DNA of 64,000 bases from Streptococcus catagoni (GCF_011421425.1 NZ_WPCW01000001.1:620001-684000); one strand, 5' to 3'; counted from the stretch's first letter, positions 26,920 through 37,394 are shown. The notes: a model not told the origin generated them from the letters alone. Made by a program: numbers and translations.

Positions 26920-27536
26920 TTATAATCCATTATTTATTGCGAAATTCCTCAATATCTCTGCATCATTATTTTCCTTTTCTGGAAATATTGAAAAACAAAA
27001 GCTTACAGTTTTATCATCCTTGAAATGTTCAAACAATGATTTTCTTAAAAGCTTTGTTTTATCTGAATTAAATTCACTTCTTTTTTCCCCTTTGTATTTC
27101 TCTTTACATTTTTACAATATATCTTTCTCGGATCTTCCGCATCACTCAAGCTTAGAGAATTTACCATAGATATTTTTTCTGCTTCAGAAATATGTTCTGG
27201 AACACTGACAGGGATATAACGCCCTAAATAATCAGTAAACTGTTTTAAAATATCACCTAAATTTTCTGTATATTCTATTTCAAAGTATTCTCTCATAGTT
27301 TTTGGACCTATCAACAAGCTATGACTGTTTGCTTCGCAAATTAAGTCATTTGACAAATCATTCGATCTCATAAAATGTAATTTTACTAAGGCAAATTTAT
27401 CAACTCTTAGCTCATTTCCAACAAATCTTTTCACTAAAATGATATACTCAATATCTTTGTAATTAAAAATAAAACTACATATTGTCCAATCAAGCCTTTC
27501 CATATCCTTTTTTAGTAGCTTTAAATTTTCTAGCAT
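26920..27536 (-). pseudogene. Conserved hypothetical protein, frameshifted (accessory pair, gene 1)
   Basis: The first 150 or so residues (MLENLKLLKKDMERLDWTI..., then EDPRKIYCKNVKRN) read well from an ATG at 27536 behind GAGGAG. At an AAAGGGGAAAAAA run near 27085 the frame is lost. The continuation is in another frame, GEKRSEFNSDKTKLLRKSLF and on to ILRNFAINNGL, stopping at 26920. The intact product would be about 205 aa. From memory it resembles a streptococcal family annotated DUF6037, of unknown function; I am not sure of that. An extended -10 (TGA-TATAAT, 27586-27594) is upstream. Confidence 0.65.
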
Positions 27537-27779
27537 AGTTCTATCTCCTCAAGTTATATTCTCCATAAGTTTCAAAATATATATTATTATATCAAATATC
27601 CTCATACAATACAGAACTATAACAATAACTACTATAATCTCGTAAGCAAAGTATTTTTATTAAGCTTAGCTTTGCTTTTCCTCCTACATATAGCTTTCCA
27701 TATATTTTTTATAGTTATTCACATTACTGGAAAATATGGTAGATTATAAAAATTAAAAACAGGAATAAAGTACTCACCC

Positions 27780-27960
27780 CCTAATTATTAAGGCTTTTGC
27801 TCTGTATCCCTATTATATTTCAAGCTCATTTTGTGTATGATAAACTATATGTCTTTTGTGCCATATTTTTACTCCTTTCGCTTTACAATTGCCTTAAGCA
27901 CCTTGATTGTATCGTGATTAAAGTTTTTTGTTTTACACCTTGGGAGCAAAACGAACTTAA
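27780..27960 (-). mobile_element. Remnant of the left end of an IS200-like element
   Basis: On the minus strand a good ribosome site (GAAAGGAG) precedes ATG at 27862-27864, and the start MAQKTYSLSYTK matches the opening of IS200-type TnpA (MAQK-x-SLSHTKW, from memory), ending at TGA (27826-27828) where tryptophan is expected. Nothing of the rest of TnpA follows. The stretch upstream (to about 27960) looks like the matching left end. The remainder of the 27537-27995 gap shows no gene. Confidence 0.6.
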
Positions 27961-27972
27961 AGTCACAAAATA

Positions 27973-27997
27973 AAAATCCATCAATTGATGAATTTTT
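27973..27997 (-). terminator. plsC terminator overlapping its stop codon
   Basis: AAAAATCCATCAA and TTGATGAATTTTT pair with one mismatch; A-rich and T-rich flanks make it usable in both directions. Confidence 0.75.
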
Positions 27998-28736
27998 ATT
28001 TACGATGTTTATCAGGATCCCACACAAAACTAGCAAGGTAGCTAAAAAGCATTGTTAATAGTAATATGATAATTAAAATGAGGCCCAAGGGCAGACGGTA
28101 GATGTAGGTTAGAGGATGACGTCTCTTGCCAGGCTGATAAATAGCCATTTCCTGGTCTAATTGTGTAAATGCAGCTTGGATGCGGCTAGCAACTTCTTCA
28201 ATGCCTTCTTCATTCATTTTTTTGATATCAGAAATATCAATAGGCTGTCCAAAGTTCATATCCACGCGCTGTCCGCTAATCAATCCTTTTAAAGTCAAGG
28301 GGCCACAATAAACTGCAGGTTGAATTTTCACTTTAGCCATTTTAGCAATGACAGCAACCCCGCCTTTGACCTCTTGAGAATGACGGCTTCCACTAGGAAA
28401 CATAACCAAAGACTTGTCTTTTTTCTTTAAAACACTTACAGGGTATCTGATCGCTTCTTGTCCAGGACGTTCACGGTCTATTGGAAAGGCACCACACATT
28501 TTAATCCACCAAGCAAATAAGCGGTTTTTAAAGAGTTCTTTCTTGGCCATAAAGATAAATTGTTTGGGTCTGGCAGCAAAGGCCATATAAACAGGATCCC
28601 AAAAGGTTCTATGGGGAGCAACCAAGATATAATTGTCTTCTGCAGACACTATCCTATCTTCATTGTGATAATGAGCATTCCCATTGACAACCCATAATAA
28701 GAAGACAACCAAGCCACGTAAATAAGAATAAAACAC
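27996..28736 (-). CDS. plsC: 1-acyl-sn-glycerol-3-phosphate acyltransferase
   Basis: Makes phosphatidic acid at the membrane. 246 aa. The catalytic HX4D motif is HRTFWD (about residue 42); the substrate motif is FPSGSRHS in place of the common FPEGTRS. The C-terminus has a membrane segment (LGLILIIILLLTMLFSYLA). In related species it lies close to comEA; here the accessory pocket separates them. Confidence 0.92.
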   Translation of the reverse strand: MFYSYLRGLVVFLLWVVNGNAHYHNEDRIVSAEDNYILVAPHRTFWDPVYMAFAARPKQFIFMAKKELFKNRLFAWWIKMCGAFPIDRERPGQEAIRYPVSVLKKKDKSLVMFPSGSRHSQEVKGGVAVIAKMAKVKIQPAVYCGPLTLKGLISGQRVDMNFGQPIDISDIKKMNEEGIEEVASRIQAAFTQLDQEMAIYQPGKRRHPLTYIYRLPLGLILIIILLLTMLFSYLASFVWDPDKHRK

Positions 28737-28848
28737 TTATTTCTCCTTTTTTTCGATATAAATACTTGCTCATTATATCATGAAAAGTCCTCTAGGGAAA
28801 GAGCTTGGCTCCTTAATAGACTAGCCTAGTTCTCAAAATGAGAAATTC

Positions 28849-28857
28849 TGTTATAAT
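28849..28857 (+). promoter_or_regulatory. Extended -10 promoter against the TrmN6-like start
   Basis: TGT-TATAAT with the -10 at 28852-28857. Six bases separate it from the ATG at 28864, so the transcript is predicted to be leaderless. Confidence 0.68.
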
Positions 28858-28863
28858 GTTCTT

Positions 28864-29619
28864 ATGTCAAATACTATCTTAAAAACAGGCGAACGTATCG
28901 ACCAATTATTCTCCAGCGATGTTAAAATTATCCAAAATAAAGAGGTTTTCTCTTATTCTATTGACTCTGTCCTCCTTTCTCGCTTTCCTAAAATGCCATC
29001 TAGGGGGCTAATTGTGGATATCTGTTCAGGTAATGGCGCAGTCGGCTTATTTGCCAGTACCAAAACCAAGGCTAAAATAATCGAAATCGAGCTCCAAGAA
29101 AGACTGGCTGATATGGCGCAACGTTCTATTTCTTTAAATGAATTAGATGATCAGGTAAGGATGTACTGTGATGATTTAAAAAATCTCCTGTCTTATGTGC
29201 CTAGATCAGGTGTAGACCTCATCCTATGCAATCCTCCATATTTTAAGTCAACAGAAACGTCTAAGAAAAATCTGTCTGAACATTACCTACTTGCTCGTCA
29301 TGAAATCACAACTAATCTTGAAGAAATCTGTCAGATCAGTAGACAAGCCTTAAAGTCCAATGGACGTTTAGCCATGGTCCACAGACCAGATCGATTTGTG
29401 GAAATCTTAGAACTCTTGAAAAAATACGGCTTAGCACCTAAGCGGCTTCAATTTGTCTATCCTAAAATTGGCAAAGATGCCAATATGCTCTTGGTTGAAG
29501 CCATTAAAGACGGTTCCCTTGAAGGATTAAAAGTATTACCCCCATTGATTGTTCATCAGGAAAATGGTGACTATACAGACCATATTTTTGATATCTACTT
29601 TGGGCAAAATAAAGTTTAA
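28864..29619 (+). CDS. tRNA1(Val) adenine-37 N6-methyltransferase-like protein
   Basis: 251-aa class I methyltransferase. The SAM site is VDICSGNGAVGLF (near residue 47), and the N6-adenine motif is NPPYF in LILCNPPYFK. It matches the TrmN6/YfiC/YabB family. There is no ribosome site before the ATG. It is followed by the GIY-YIG gene, as in many Firmicutes where the pair is conserved. Confidence 0.87.
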   Translation: MSNTILKTGERIDQLFSSDVKIIQNKEVFSYSIDSVLLSRFPKMPSRGLIVDICSGNGAVGLFASTKTKAKIIEIELQERLADMAQRSISLNELDDQVRMYCDDLKNLLSYVPRSGVDLILCNPPYFKSTETSKKNLSEHYLLARHEITTNLEEICQISRQALKSNGRLAMVHRPDRFVEILELLKKYGLAPKRLQFVYPKIGKDANMLLVEAIKDGSLEGLKVLPPLIVHQENGDYTDHIFDIYFGQNKV

Positions 29620-29710
29620 AAGATTTCTTAAGCTTAAAGGAAATTCCTTTTCCTTTAAGACTTTTCTTGGTCTTACACCTTCTTTTTCTCATTAAGAAAG
29701 CACCTAAAAA

Positions 29711-29983
29711 ATGACTAATAAAAAAGCCTATATGTATGTCCTAGAATGTGCTGATAAAACACTCTACACCGGATATACAACAGACCTTGATAAGCGTTTA
29801 AAAACGCATAATGCAGGAAAAGGGGCAAAATATACAAAAGCACGTTTGCCCGTAAAACTCCTTTACTCTGAAGAATTTCCTAGTAAAGAAGAAGCCATGA
29901 GTGCTGAGGCCTTATTCAAAAAAAGAAAAAACCGTGCACAGAAATTAGCCTACATTGAGCTTAATACCAACAAAAAACATTGA
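29711..29983 (+). CDS. GIY-YIG nuclease-fold protein (UPF0213, YazA-like)
   Basis: 90 aa, a single GIY-YIG domain. The motif is read as [18 protein letters not shown] (the YVL...YTG pair), with Arg and Glu in KRLKTHN and [13 protein letters not shown]. Function unknown; relatives are stand-alone nuclease-fold proteins. Two genes from the TrmN6-like start, 91 bp gap. Its TGA lies inside the terminator stem. Confidence 0.87.
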   Translation: MTNKKAYMYVLECADKTLYTGYTTDLDKRLKTHNAGKGAKYTKARLPVKLLYSEEFPSKEEAMSAEALFKKRKNRAQKLAYIELNTNKKH

Positions 29984-30005
29984 GAAATAACTCAATGTTT
30001 TTAAT
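29975..30005. terminator. Shared terminator of the GIY-YIG gene and kup
   Basis: AAACATTGAG-AAATAA-CTCAATGTTT, perfect 10-bp stem with T-runs both ways. It contains the stop of the plus-strand gene and ends at the stop of the minus-strand kup. Confidence 0.88.
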
Positions 30006-32004
30006 TATTATCCATTTTCTGAGGAAGACTTATTTCTTTAATAGGTAACTTCAAGATGTCAGACAGTATCAAAGGAACAACTTCCACAGTTACCTCAGAA
30101 TACTGTAGGCCAAACCAACGGGACGGCGTTGCTGTAAAATGTTTAATACTAGCTTTTGTCTGCATGATAAAGCGCTCAAAACCATTGAGTTGACGTGCAT
30201 TGGACACACGTTCTTCAATGATAACAAAGCGAAAGTCACCAACCTTACGGCCAGGAGAAATGGAATACTCTTGTTCTTGTTTTGGCAAGCGTCCACTTTC
30301 CATTAAATCTTGAACGATTGAGCGTAAATACCGTGGAACGGTTTGAGGCATTCTAAAGCCAAGGAAGAGTTCAACCTTAACCATGTAGTCGGTTCCCATC
30401 ATGTCTACCTTATACTTGGCTGTATAGGGTTCATCTGTTACTTTAACATTGACAAACCAATAAACCTTAGCCCTTTTAGGCCTTTTGTCTAAGATAGAAT
30501 AAAGGATCGACTTATCAATCATATTATCTTGTAAACGATTGGTTAAGTAAACAACATTGGTTTGATAGAGGTCAATAGCCTTGTCGTCTCTAAGAGCTTT
30601 GATTTGTTCTCTATAATCTAAAAGATTAAGAGATTTGACATACTTGAATACAATCCTTGTTCCACGATACCATATGAACATGACTGAGACAATTCCAAGT
30701 GCTAAAATAACAACAACATAACCACCATGTAAAAACTTAACTGCTGAGGCCCAGAAGAAGATAAATTCAATCAGGGCAAAAAAGGACATGATCAGATGAG
30801 CCAGGATCGAATGCATACCTTCTTTAATCAGATAATAATTCAACAAGATAGTCGTCATTAACATCGTAATGGTAATGGCTAAACCATAGGCTGCTTCCAT
30901 ATGTTCTGAATTTCTAAAATAAAGAACTGTACAGGAAGTGACCAAAAAGAGTACCCAATTAATCACAGGAATATAAAGTTGCCCTAGGTTAGCACCAGGA
31001 TAGGTTACCCTAAAGAGTGGGAAAATCTTAAGGCGCATGGCCTCTGCTACTAAGGTAAATGAACCTGTAATAAGGGCTTGAGATGCAATAATAGCAGCAA
31101 GTGTAGCCAGAATAACGGTATAAACTCTAAGATTCTCAGGAATACTTGCAAAGAAAGGATTGAGATGTAAGCCACTGTTCTTATTGGCAAGAACCCAGGC
31201 TCCTTGACCACAGTAGGAGAGCACAATACAAACTTTAACGAAGGGCCAGCTCATATAAATGTTTCCCCGGCCAACATGCCCCAAGTCCGAATAAAGGGCT
31301 TCTGCACCAGTCGTTGCTAGGAAGATTGAACCTAAGATAAAGATACCCCTTTGGTTTTCTGGGCTAAACAAGAGACGAATGGCATAATAGGGATTGATGG
31401 CCTTGAAAATTTCAAGATGACCCATACTATTAAGTAAACCACTTAGACCAAGAAAGGAAAACCAAAGCATCATGACAGGTCCAAAAAGCTTTCCAATAAA
31501 GCCTGTTCCGAAACGTTGAATGCTAAATAAGGTCAGAAGAATGAGCAAAGTGGTGATGATAACATTGGTTTGATTCTGATAAATCTGACTAATACCAGGG
31601 ACAGCCTTTAAGCCTTCAATGGCTGTTGTAACTGTTACTGCAGGCGTCAAAGCCCCATCTGATAGTAAAGTCGCTCCTCCTATCATAGCAGGAATCATTA
31701 ACCATTTCGACATTTTCCGAACCAGCGTATAAAGTGAAAAAATACCACCTTCATGGTGATTATCTGCTTTTAAGGCTATCCAAACATACTTTATCGAAGT
31801 GATTAAAGTTAAGGTCCAAAAAATCAAAGAAACAGACCCTAAAATGAAAGTCTCAGAGATTTGTGAGAGACCACCTTGGTTCTCAACCAAGGACTGCATG
31901 GTGTAGAGCGGGCTCGTTCCAATATCTCCATAAACAATACCCAGCGCTATAATAAACCCCGCTTTTGTTGCTTTATCAAAAGACGAGTGATTGGCATTAG
32001 ACAT
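30001..32004 (-). CDS. kup: Low-affinity potassium transporter Kup
   Basis: K+/H+ symporter, 667 aa with about 12 membrane helices and a C-terminal cytoplasmic domain. Typical N-terminal motif [14 protein letters not shown]. Start taken at 32004 because AGGAGG lies nine bases upstream and the promoter -10 (TGT-TATAAT, 32054-32059) would fall inside a longer frame from 32055. The leader is only about 40 nt, so there is no c-di-AMP riboswitch. Confidence 0.94.
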   Translation of the reverse strand: MSNANHSSFDKATKAGFIIALGIVYGDIGTSPLYTMQSLVENQGGLSQISETFILGSVSLIFWTLTLITSIKYVWIALKADNHHEGGIFSLYTLVRKMSKWLMIPAMIGGATLLSDGALTPAVTVTTAIEGLKAVPGISQIYQNQTNVIITTLLILLTLFSIQRFGTGFIGKLFGPVMMLWFSFLGLSGLLNSMGHLEIFKAINPYYAIRLLFSPENQRGIFILGSIFLATTGAEALYSDLGHVGRGNIYMSWPFVKVCIVLSYCGQGAWVLANKNSGLHLNPFFASIPENLRVYTVILATLAAIIASQALITGSFTLVAEAMRLKIFPLFRVTYPGANLGQLYIPVINWVLFLVTSCTVLYFRNSEHMEAAYGLAITITMLMTTILLNYYLIKEGMHSILAHLIMSFFALIEFIFFWASAVKFLHGGYVVVILALGIVSVMFIWYRGTRIVFKYVKSLNLLDYREQIKALRDDKAIDLYQTNVVYLTNRLQDNMIDKSILYSILDKRPKRAKVYWFVNVKVTDEPYTAKYKVDMMGTDYMVKVELFLGFRMPQTVPRYLRSIVQDLMESGRLPKQEQEYSISPGRKVGDFRFVIIEERVSNARQLNGFERFIMQTKASIKHFTATPSRWFGLQYSEVTVEVVPLILSDILKLPIKEISLPQKMDNN

Positions 32005-32089
32005 CCCAATCTTCCTCCTATAATTATTAAAAATACCAAAAATGGCTGACACCATTATAACAGATTAAACTTTAAAAAGAAAACAAGAA

Positions 32090-32117
32090 AAAGAATTGAA
32101 TCAATTTTCAATTCTTT
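32090..32117 (-). terminator. cshA terminator
   Basis: AAAGAATTGAA-TCAATT-TTCAATTCTTT, perfect 11-bp stem with T-rich tail on the minus strand. Confidence 0.85.
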
Positions 32118-32125
32118 TCTACAAT

Positions 32126-33727
32126 CTATTCACCTTTATGACGGATCACAAAGCCTGCGTCCTTATGGCCAGATTTCTTTTCCTTATTAAAAAATTCTTT
32201 AGCGTTTCGTTTTGCTTTACGTTTAAAATCATGGCTACCACCACGGTCTTCACGTTTATCCCCACGACGGTCTTCACGTTTTCCACGATAGCCTCCGCCA
32301 CGACGATCACCTTCACGGCCACCACGACTGCGGTTATCACGACTACGGCCGCCTTTACCTTTTTTGTTACCGTGTCCTCCACCAACATACTTAAATGGAA
32401 GTGGTTTTTCACGCGCAATCTCAACTTCTGGTAAAGAAGCAGGGTCTTGAACAGTTAAACTTAGAATATATAAGGCCAACTCTTCTGGTGTAAATTCAGA
32501 AGCAAGTTGCACAGCATCACCTTTGAACTTATCAAAGTTTGAACGGATAGAATCATCTGCAAAATCACGCTCAATTTTCTTAAGAGCCACTTTTTTCTTA
32601 GCTTGGAAAGCTTCTTCTGCTGTTGCTGGCTTAAGAGGTTTCATTTGTTTCTTAGTGAGGGTTTCAATCATTGAAAGGTAACCCATTTCATTAGGAGAAA
32701 CAAAGGTGATAGACTCTCCTGATTTACCAGCACGTCCTGTACGTCCGATACGGTGAACGTAGCTTTCTGGATCTTGTGTGATATCGTAGTTATAAACATG
32801 GGTCACGCCAGAAATATCTAAACCACGCGCTGCAACGTCTGTTGCAACTAAGATATCAATCTGATCACTCTTAAAATCGCGAATAACACGAAGACGTTTA
32901 TTCTGATCTAAGTCTCCATGGATCCCTTCAGCTCGGTAACCACGTAACTTAAGCCCACGTGTAATTTCATCAACACGACGTTTCGTACGACCAAAAACAA
33001 TAGAAAGTTCTGGTTGCATAACATCCATGAAGCGTGTCATGGTATCAAATTTTTCATGTTCTTTAACGCGAACGTAATATTGTTCAACATTCACATTTGT
33101 CAGTTCTTTATTTTTAATTTGGACATGTTCAGGATCTTTCATGAACTTAACACCAATCTGTTTAATTGGCGCTGGCATTGTCGCTGAAAATAAAAGGGTT
33201 TGACGTTGGGAAGGTACTTGACTAATGATTGCTTCAATATCTTCCAAAAATCCCATGTTAAGCATTTCATCTGCTTCATCAAGAATAAGGGTTTCAACCT
33301 GTTCTAATTTTAAAGCTTTGCGTTTAATTAAATCTAGTAAGCGTCCTGGCGTCCCAACAACAATATGGGCACCTGATTTTAAAGCTTTTATTTGTTTATC
33401 AATGCTTGATCCACCAAATACTGAGCGGACCTTTACACCCTTATCACGGCCAAAACGGAATAGTTCCTCTTGACTTTGAACAGCCAATTCACGTGTAGGT
33501 GCAATAACTAATGCTTGAATAATATTATCATTGGTACGGATCTTATTCAAGGTTGGAAGTCCAAAGGCTGCTGTTTTACCAGTACCAGTTTGTGCCTGTC
33601 CAATGACATCCTTACCCTCTAATGCTAATGGAATAGTCATTTCCTGAATAGGAGATGCTTTCTCAAATCCTGCTGTGACAACAGCAGATAGGATGTCTTC
33701 TGATAAGTTAAATTCTGTAAATTTCAA
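32126..33727 (-). CDS. cshA: DEAD-box RNA helicase CshA
   Basis: 533 aa. Helicase motifs in order: AQTGTGKTA (I), PTRELA (Ia), DEAD (II), SATMP (III), HRIGRTGRAG (VI). The C-terminal 90 residues are rich in Arg, Gly and Asp (RGG-like repeats), as in CshA proteins that work in RNA decay, ribosome assembly and cold growth. Monocistronic with its own terminator. Confidence 0.94.
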   Translation of the reverse strand: MKFTEFNLSEDILSAVVTAGFEKASPIQEMTIPLALEGKDVIGQAQTGTGKTAAFGLPTLNKIRTNDNIIQALVIAPTRELAVQSQEELFRFGRDKGVKVRSVFGGSSIDKQIKALKSGAHIVVGTPGRLLDLIKRKALKLEQVETLILDEADEMLNMGFLEDIEAIISQVPSQRQTLLFSATMPAPIKQIGVKFMKDPEHVQIKNKELTNVNVEQYYVRVKEHEKFDTMTRFMDVMQPELSIVFGRTKRRVDEITRGLKLRGYRAEGIHGDLDQNKRLRVIRDFKSDQIDILVATDVAARGLDISGVTHVYNYDITQDPESYVHRIGRTGRAGKSGESITFVSPNEMGYLSMIETLTKKQMKPLKPATAEEAFQAKKKVALKKIERDFADDSIRSNFDKFKGDAVQLASEFTPEELALYILSLTVQDPASLPEVEIAREKPLPFKYVGGGHGNKKGKGGRSRDNRSRGGREGDRRGGGYRGKREDRRGDKREDRGGSHDFKRKAKRNAKEFFNKEKKSGHKDAGFVIRHKGE

Positions 33728-34044
33728 ATGTTTCTCTTTTCTAAAAAAGCAGTGCGAAGCTGCCTTATAAGCCTTATAGTTCTGTCGTTAAATTAACAAC
33801 TAGACTAGTGTAACATAAATTAAATTAAAAAGATAGGAATTATCTTATGAAAGGGTTTTTATATTAAGAGAGAAGATATAAATGATAAGATAAAACCTTT
33901 TCCCTCTAAAGAATAGGCCAAGCCAGGCCCCAAGTAAGTAGGAAGAATCAGCCCGTGAAGACAGTAAGCTTGCTAGTAACCTTACCTTAGTATCCTAGAG
34001 ATCACTGTCAACGAAAAAACTAGTGGAATAATTTACTAGCGTTT
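33728..34044. other. Intergenic stretch between cshA and the secreted protein
   Basis: No gene seen. It holds the cshA leader, an imperfect inverted repeat (AAAGGGTTTTTAT near 33848 against ATAAAACC near 33890), and at the left edge of the next gene a hairpin around CTAGT...ACTAGC (about 34018-34047) that probably terminates it on the minus strand. Confidence 0.5.
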
Positions 34045-34740
34045 TTATTGGGCTCTTAAGAAAGGATGATTCTCCATTTCAGCACTTTGACCTACCATAA
34101 GTCTGTCCTGCTGACTAACACTATTATTGATTTCATAGAGATTACCAGCTGGAATATAAATGAAGGCAGCTGCGCTATAGGCTTTTCCTTCTTCTTTTAC
34201 AGGTGCACTTATGCTAGCATAAAAGAAGCTCTTAGCTGGGTTGTCAGTCTGATACAGACCTAATTCAGATACAGATCCTTCCTTGCTTGTGTATTTTATA
34301 TTACCATTAGCAGTAATATCCATGGTTTCACCCAGGTCATTCTTCCATTTTCCAGCTAGACTTGAAAAATCACTCTGATATAAGGCAGTCAACTGAGGAC
34401 TTGCTGACTCATTTGTAGACTCTTTATTTGCTCCTGCTTTTTCAGTGGCAGCGCTAGCTCCTGCTTCTTTTTGAGCTTGATCTTGATTTTTGCTGTTGGC
34501 ATTTTGGGATAAATCTTGAGAAGGTTGGATACTGCTTTCTTTTGCTCTACTTTTTCTCTTAGAAGCTACAACTTTATCATCTGCCTTTGTTTTCTTCTGA
34601 CTTTCTTTATCTGAAGAAGACTGCTTCAAAAACTCTGATTTCTCAGAATTCTGATGATGATGGTTATAAGAGTTAATAAAGAAAATAAGTGACGAAAGTG
34701 CTAATAATAGCAAGAGGGTAAGAGTAACTTTCTTTTTCAT
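34045..34740 (-). CDS. Secreted protein with low-complexity linker
   Basis: 231 aa. N-terminal hydrophobic signal or anchor (LTLLLLLALSSLIFFI), then about 90 residues rich in Ser, Lys, Gln and Ala, then a compact domain from about residue 120 starting YQSDFSSLAGKWKNDLGE. From memory this domain resembles DUF6287 of streptococcal surface proteins; function unknown. No lipobox cysteine is visible. Good RBS (AAAGGAGATC). Confidence 0.7.
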   Translation of the reverse strand: MKKKVTLTLLLLLALSSLIFFINSYNHHHQNSEKSEFLKQSSSDKESQKKTKADDKVVASKRKSRAKESSIQPSQDLSQNANSKNQDQAQKEAGASAATEKAGANKESTNESASPQLTALYQSDFSSLAGKWKNDLGETMDITANGNIKYTSKEGSVSELGLYQTDNPAKSFFYASISAPVKEEGKAYSAAAFIYIPAGNLYEINNSVSQQDRLMVGQSAEMENHPFLRAQ

Positions 34741-34856
34741 AATATGATCTCCTTTAATAATTACATTATTTATTATAACATTTTAAAACATAAACGCAAT
34801 ACTTTTGTTACATTTTTGTAATATAAAGTAATCAAAAAGACATTTATGACTCTATT

Positions 34857-34898
34857 AAAAAAAACTCATCCCTTAACTCTCTTGTTGTAAGGAATGAG
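34857..34898 (-). terminator. prfC terminator
   Basis: On the minus strand CTCATTCCTTA pairs with TAAGGGATGAG and is followed by a run of eight T. Confidence 0.85.
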
Positions 34899-34915
34899 CA
34901 CATCTTCTTAAAAAA

Positions 34916-36460
34916 TTACATTTTCTCTTCTAATTTAACGTGAGGGTATTTATCTGCAAACCAACGTAAGGCAAAATCGTTCTCAAAGAGAAAGACTGGT
35001 TGATCATGACGATCTTTGGCTAAGATATTTCGGCTTGAAGACATCTTTTGATCCAAGTCTTCTTGACTAATCCAACGAACCGTTTTTTTACCCATGGGCG
35101 TCATAACAACTTCTGCATTATATTCACCTTCCATGCGATGTTTAAAGACTTCAAACTGAAGCTGTCCTACAGCTCCCAGCATATATTCGCCTGTCTGATA
35201 GTTTTTATAAAGTTGGATGGCACCTTCTTGAACAAGCTGTTCAATTCCCTTATGGAATGACTTTTGTTTCATAACATTTTTGGCAGAAACCTTCATAAAA
35301 ATTTCTGGGGTGAAGGTTGGTAGGGGTTCAAATTCAAACTTGTTTTTCCCAACTGTCAAGGTGTCACCCACCTGATAAGTTCCTGTATCATAAACACCAA
35401 TAATATCACCTGCTACTGCATTTTGCACATTTTCACGTGATTCAGCCATAAACTGTGTGACATTTGATAATTTAGCAGATTTTCCTGTACGTGGGAGGTT
35501 AACCGATATTCCCTTTTCAAATTCTCCAGACACTATGCGGACAAAAGCGATACGATCACGATGGCGTGGATCCATGTTAGCCTGAATCTTAAAGACAAAG
35601 CCTGAAAAATCTTTTGCAAGAGGATCAATGATCTGATCCTCAGTTGTCTTATGTCCATGAGGCTCTGGGGCAAACTGTGAAAAGGTATCTAGGAAGGTCT
35701 GAACTCCAAAGTTGGTTAAGGCTGAACCAAAGAAAACAGGTGTCAGATTTCCCTCTAGAATAGCTTCTTCAGAGAAATCATTGCCAGCTTCTTCGAGCAG
35801 TTCAATATCTTCCAGTGCTTGCTCATAGAAAGGATTATTAGCAAAAAGCTGCTTGCCTTCTTCTAAATCTGCAAAACGTTGATCTCCCTTATAAAGTTCT
35901 AAACGTTTATTATGTAAATCAAATAAACCTTCAAAAGCCCTTCCCATACCAATTGGCCAGTTCATTGGATAGGAAGCTATTCCTAAAACGTTTTCTAATT
36001 CCTCTAGCAATTCCAAGGGCTCTCTACCATCTCGGTCAAGTTTGTTAATAAAGGTAAAGACTGGAATGTTACGATGTTTTACAACTTCAAATAATTTCTT
36101 GGTTTGTGCTTCAATACCCTTAGCTGAATCGACCACCATAACTGCAGCATCTACGGCCATTAGGGTCCGATAGGTATCTTCAGAAAAATCCTCATGCCCT
36201 GGAGTATCTAAAATATTGATACGTTTTCCAGCATAATCAAATTGCATAACTGATGAGGTTACTGAAATCCCCCTTTGCTTTTCAATATCCATCCAATCGG
36301 ACTTAGCAAAGGTTCCTGTTTTTTTCCCTTTGACCGTACCAGCCTCACGAATTTCTCCACCAAAATACAGGAGCTGCTCAGTAATAGTTGTTTTACCAGC
36401 GTCAGGGTGACTAATAATAGCAAAGGTTCTTCTTTTTTTAATTTCTTCTTTAATAGACAT
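34916..36460 (-). CDS. prfC: Peptide chain release factor 3
   Basis: GTPase that recycles RF1/RF2 after termination. 514 aa from the ATG at 36460, which follows AAGGAAGAAAC; an upstream in-frame ATG at 36490 is not supported by family length. G-motifs: SHPDAGKTT (G1), DTPGHEDF (G3), NKLDRDG (G4). Monocistronic. Confidence 0.96.
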   Translation of the reverse strand: MSIKEEIKKRRTFAIISHPDAGKTTITEQLLYFGGEIREAGTVKGKKTGTFAKSDWMDIEKQRGISVTSSVMQFDYAGKRINILDTPGHEDFSEDTYRTLMAVDAAVMVVDSAKGIEAQTKKLFEVVKHRNIPVFTFINKLDRDGREPLELLEELENVLGIASYPMNWPIGMGRAFEGLFDLHNKRLELYKGDQRFADLEEGKQLFANNPFYEQALEDIELLEEAGNDFSEEAILEGNLTPVFFGSALTNFGVQTFLDTFSQFAPEPHGHKTTEDQIIDPLAKDFSGFVFKIQANMDPRHRDRIAFVRIVSGEFEKGISVNLPRTGKSAKLSNVTQFMAESRENVQNAVAGDIIGVYDTGTYQVGDTLTVGKNKFEFEPLPTFTPEIFMKVSAKNVMKQKSFHKGIEQLVQEGAIQLYKNYQTGEYMLGAVGQLQFEVFKHRMEGEYNAEVVMTPMGKKTVRWISQEDLDQKMSSSRNILAKDRHDQPVFLFENDFALRWFADKYPHVKLEEKM

Positions 36461-36537
36461 AGTTTCTTCCTTGGTCATTTTGCACTTCATTCACAGTAGT
36501 TCTATTATAATTCTTTTTACATTGTTTTTCTCCATAC

Positions 36538-36569
36538 AAAAAGAGCCAACTGACTCAGGTGCTCTTTTT
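36538..36569 (-). terminator. Terminator of the YwaF-like gene
   Basis: AAAAAGAGC (36538-36546) pairs with GCTCTTTTT (36561-36569). Confidence 0.78.
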
Positions 36570-36591
36570 ATTATAGCTAATTTTGTAAGCT

Positions 36592-37314
36592 TTAGCAATC
36601 TTTGCTATTAGACAGGGCTGCACTTTCTTGGTTTTGATCCAGTGTCCATCTAAGAAGGATCATTTCAACAAAACGAATCAAAAGGACTATGGCAAAGGTC
36701 ACCACTATGAAGTTAAAGACCAAGTTATGAGTGTGTAAAAGAGGAGTTTCTATAAGAAAACCATAATTCCCTTTTGTCAACAAATCAACCACAATCAAAA
36801 AGAGATTTAAAAAGGAAAATGCTTTTAAAGAAAAATCCATAGAAGACAGGCTGCTATCATAATATCTTAGTAAGTAAATCAAGGCATTGACCAAGAGAGC
36901 GTAGTGTCCAAGATAAAAAGCCATATTACTTGCATGTAAAAAAGGATAGGGATAAAGATCTGGTGAGAATAAAGCTAGTATTGGTCCAACCACACCTAAC
37001 AACATAAAAAGCTGTTTTAACCTCATTTTATCTGGTAGGAGAAAAATTACCAGCATAGCAATGCGACAGTGGTATAAGGGTAGGGACTCCTGTAAAGGAA
37101 AACCTCTTAGAAAATACCATCCATATAAAGTCACCAATTGTGAAAATTGAAGAAATAGGAAAAATCGCCTATAAGAGGGAGATTTGTAGTAGTTAAGAGT
37201 TAAAAGTATCAAAATTGGCGCTAACATTATAAATAAAAAATAAAAGAAGGGAGGGACAAAGGGTAGTCCACTTTCTTTGAGCGCAAAAAAATCCATAAAT
37301 AGTTGAGTCATCAT
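36592..37314 (-). CDS. YwaF-like membrane protein (TIGR02206 family)
   Basis: 240 aa with about seven predicted membrane helices and little soluble sequence; the conserved stretch LPLYHCRIAM is seen near residue 78. Function unknown. The promoter TTGTCT (37344-37349), 17 bp, TATAAT (37321-37326) ends six bases before the first ATG, so the mRNA should be leaderless; no ribosome site is present. Confidence 0.78.
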   Translation of the reverse strand: MMTQLFMDFFALKESGLPFVPPFFYFLFIMLAPILILLTLNYYKSPSYRRFFLFLQFSQLVTLYGWYFLRGFPLQESLPLYHCRIAMLVIFLLPDKMRLKQLFMLLGVVGPILALFSPDLYPYPFLHASNMAFYLGHYALLVNALIYLLRYYDSSLSSMDFSLKAFSFLNLFLIVVDLLTKGNYGFLIETPLLHTHNLVFNFIVVTFAIVLLIRFVEMILLRWTLDQNQESAALSNSKDC

Positions 37315-37394
37315 TTTTTAATTATACCCTAACCCATATCAGTAGACAAGATCTAAGGTGAAAAAATCACAATAACAACTATTCATGGATGGTA

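Noticed and set aside
32096..32434. 112-codon Thr/Phe-rich plus-strand frame within cshA
   Set aside because: Antisense shadow of the Arg/Gly-rich cshA tail.
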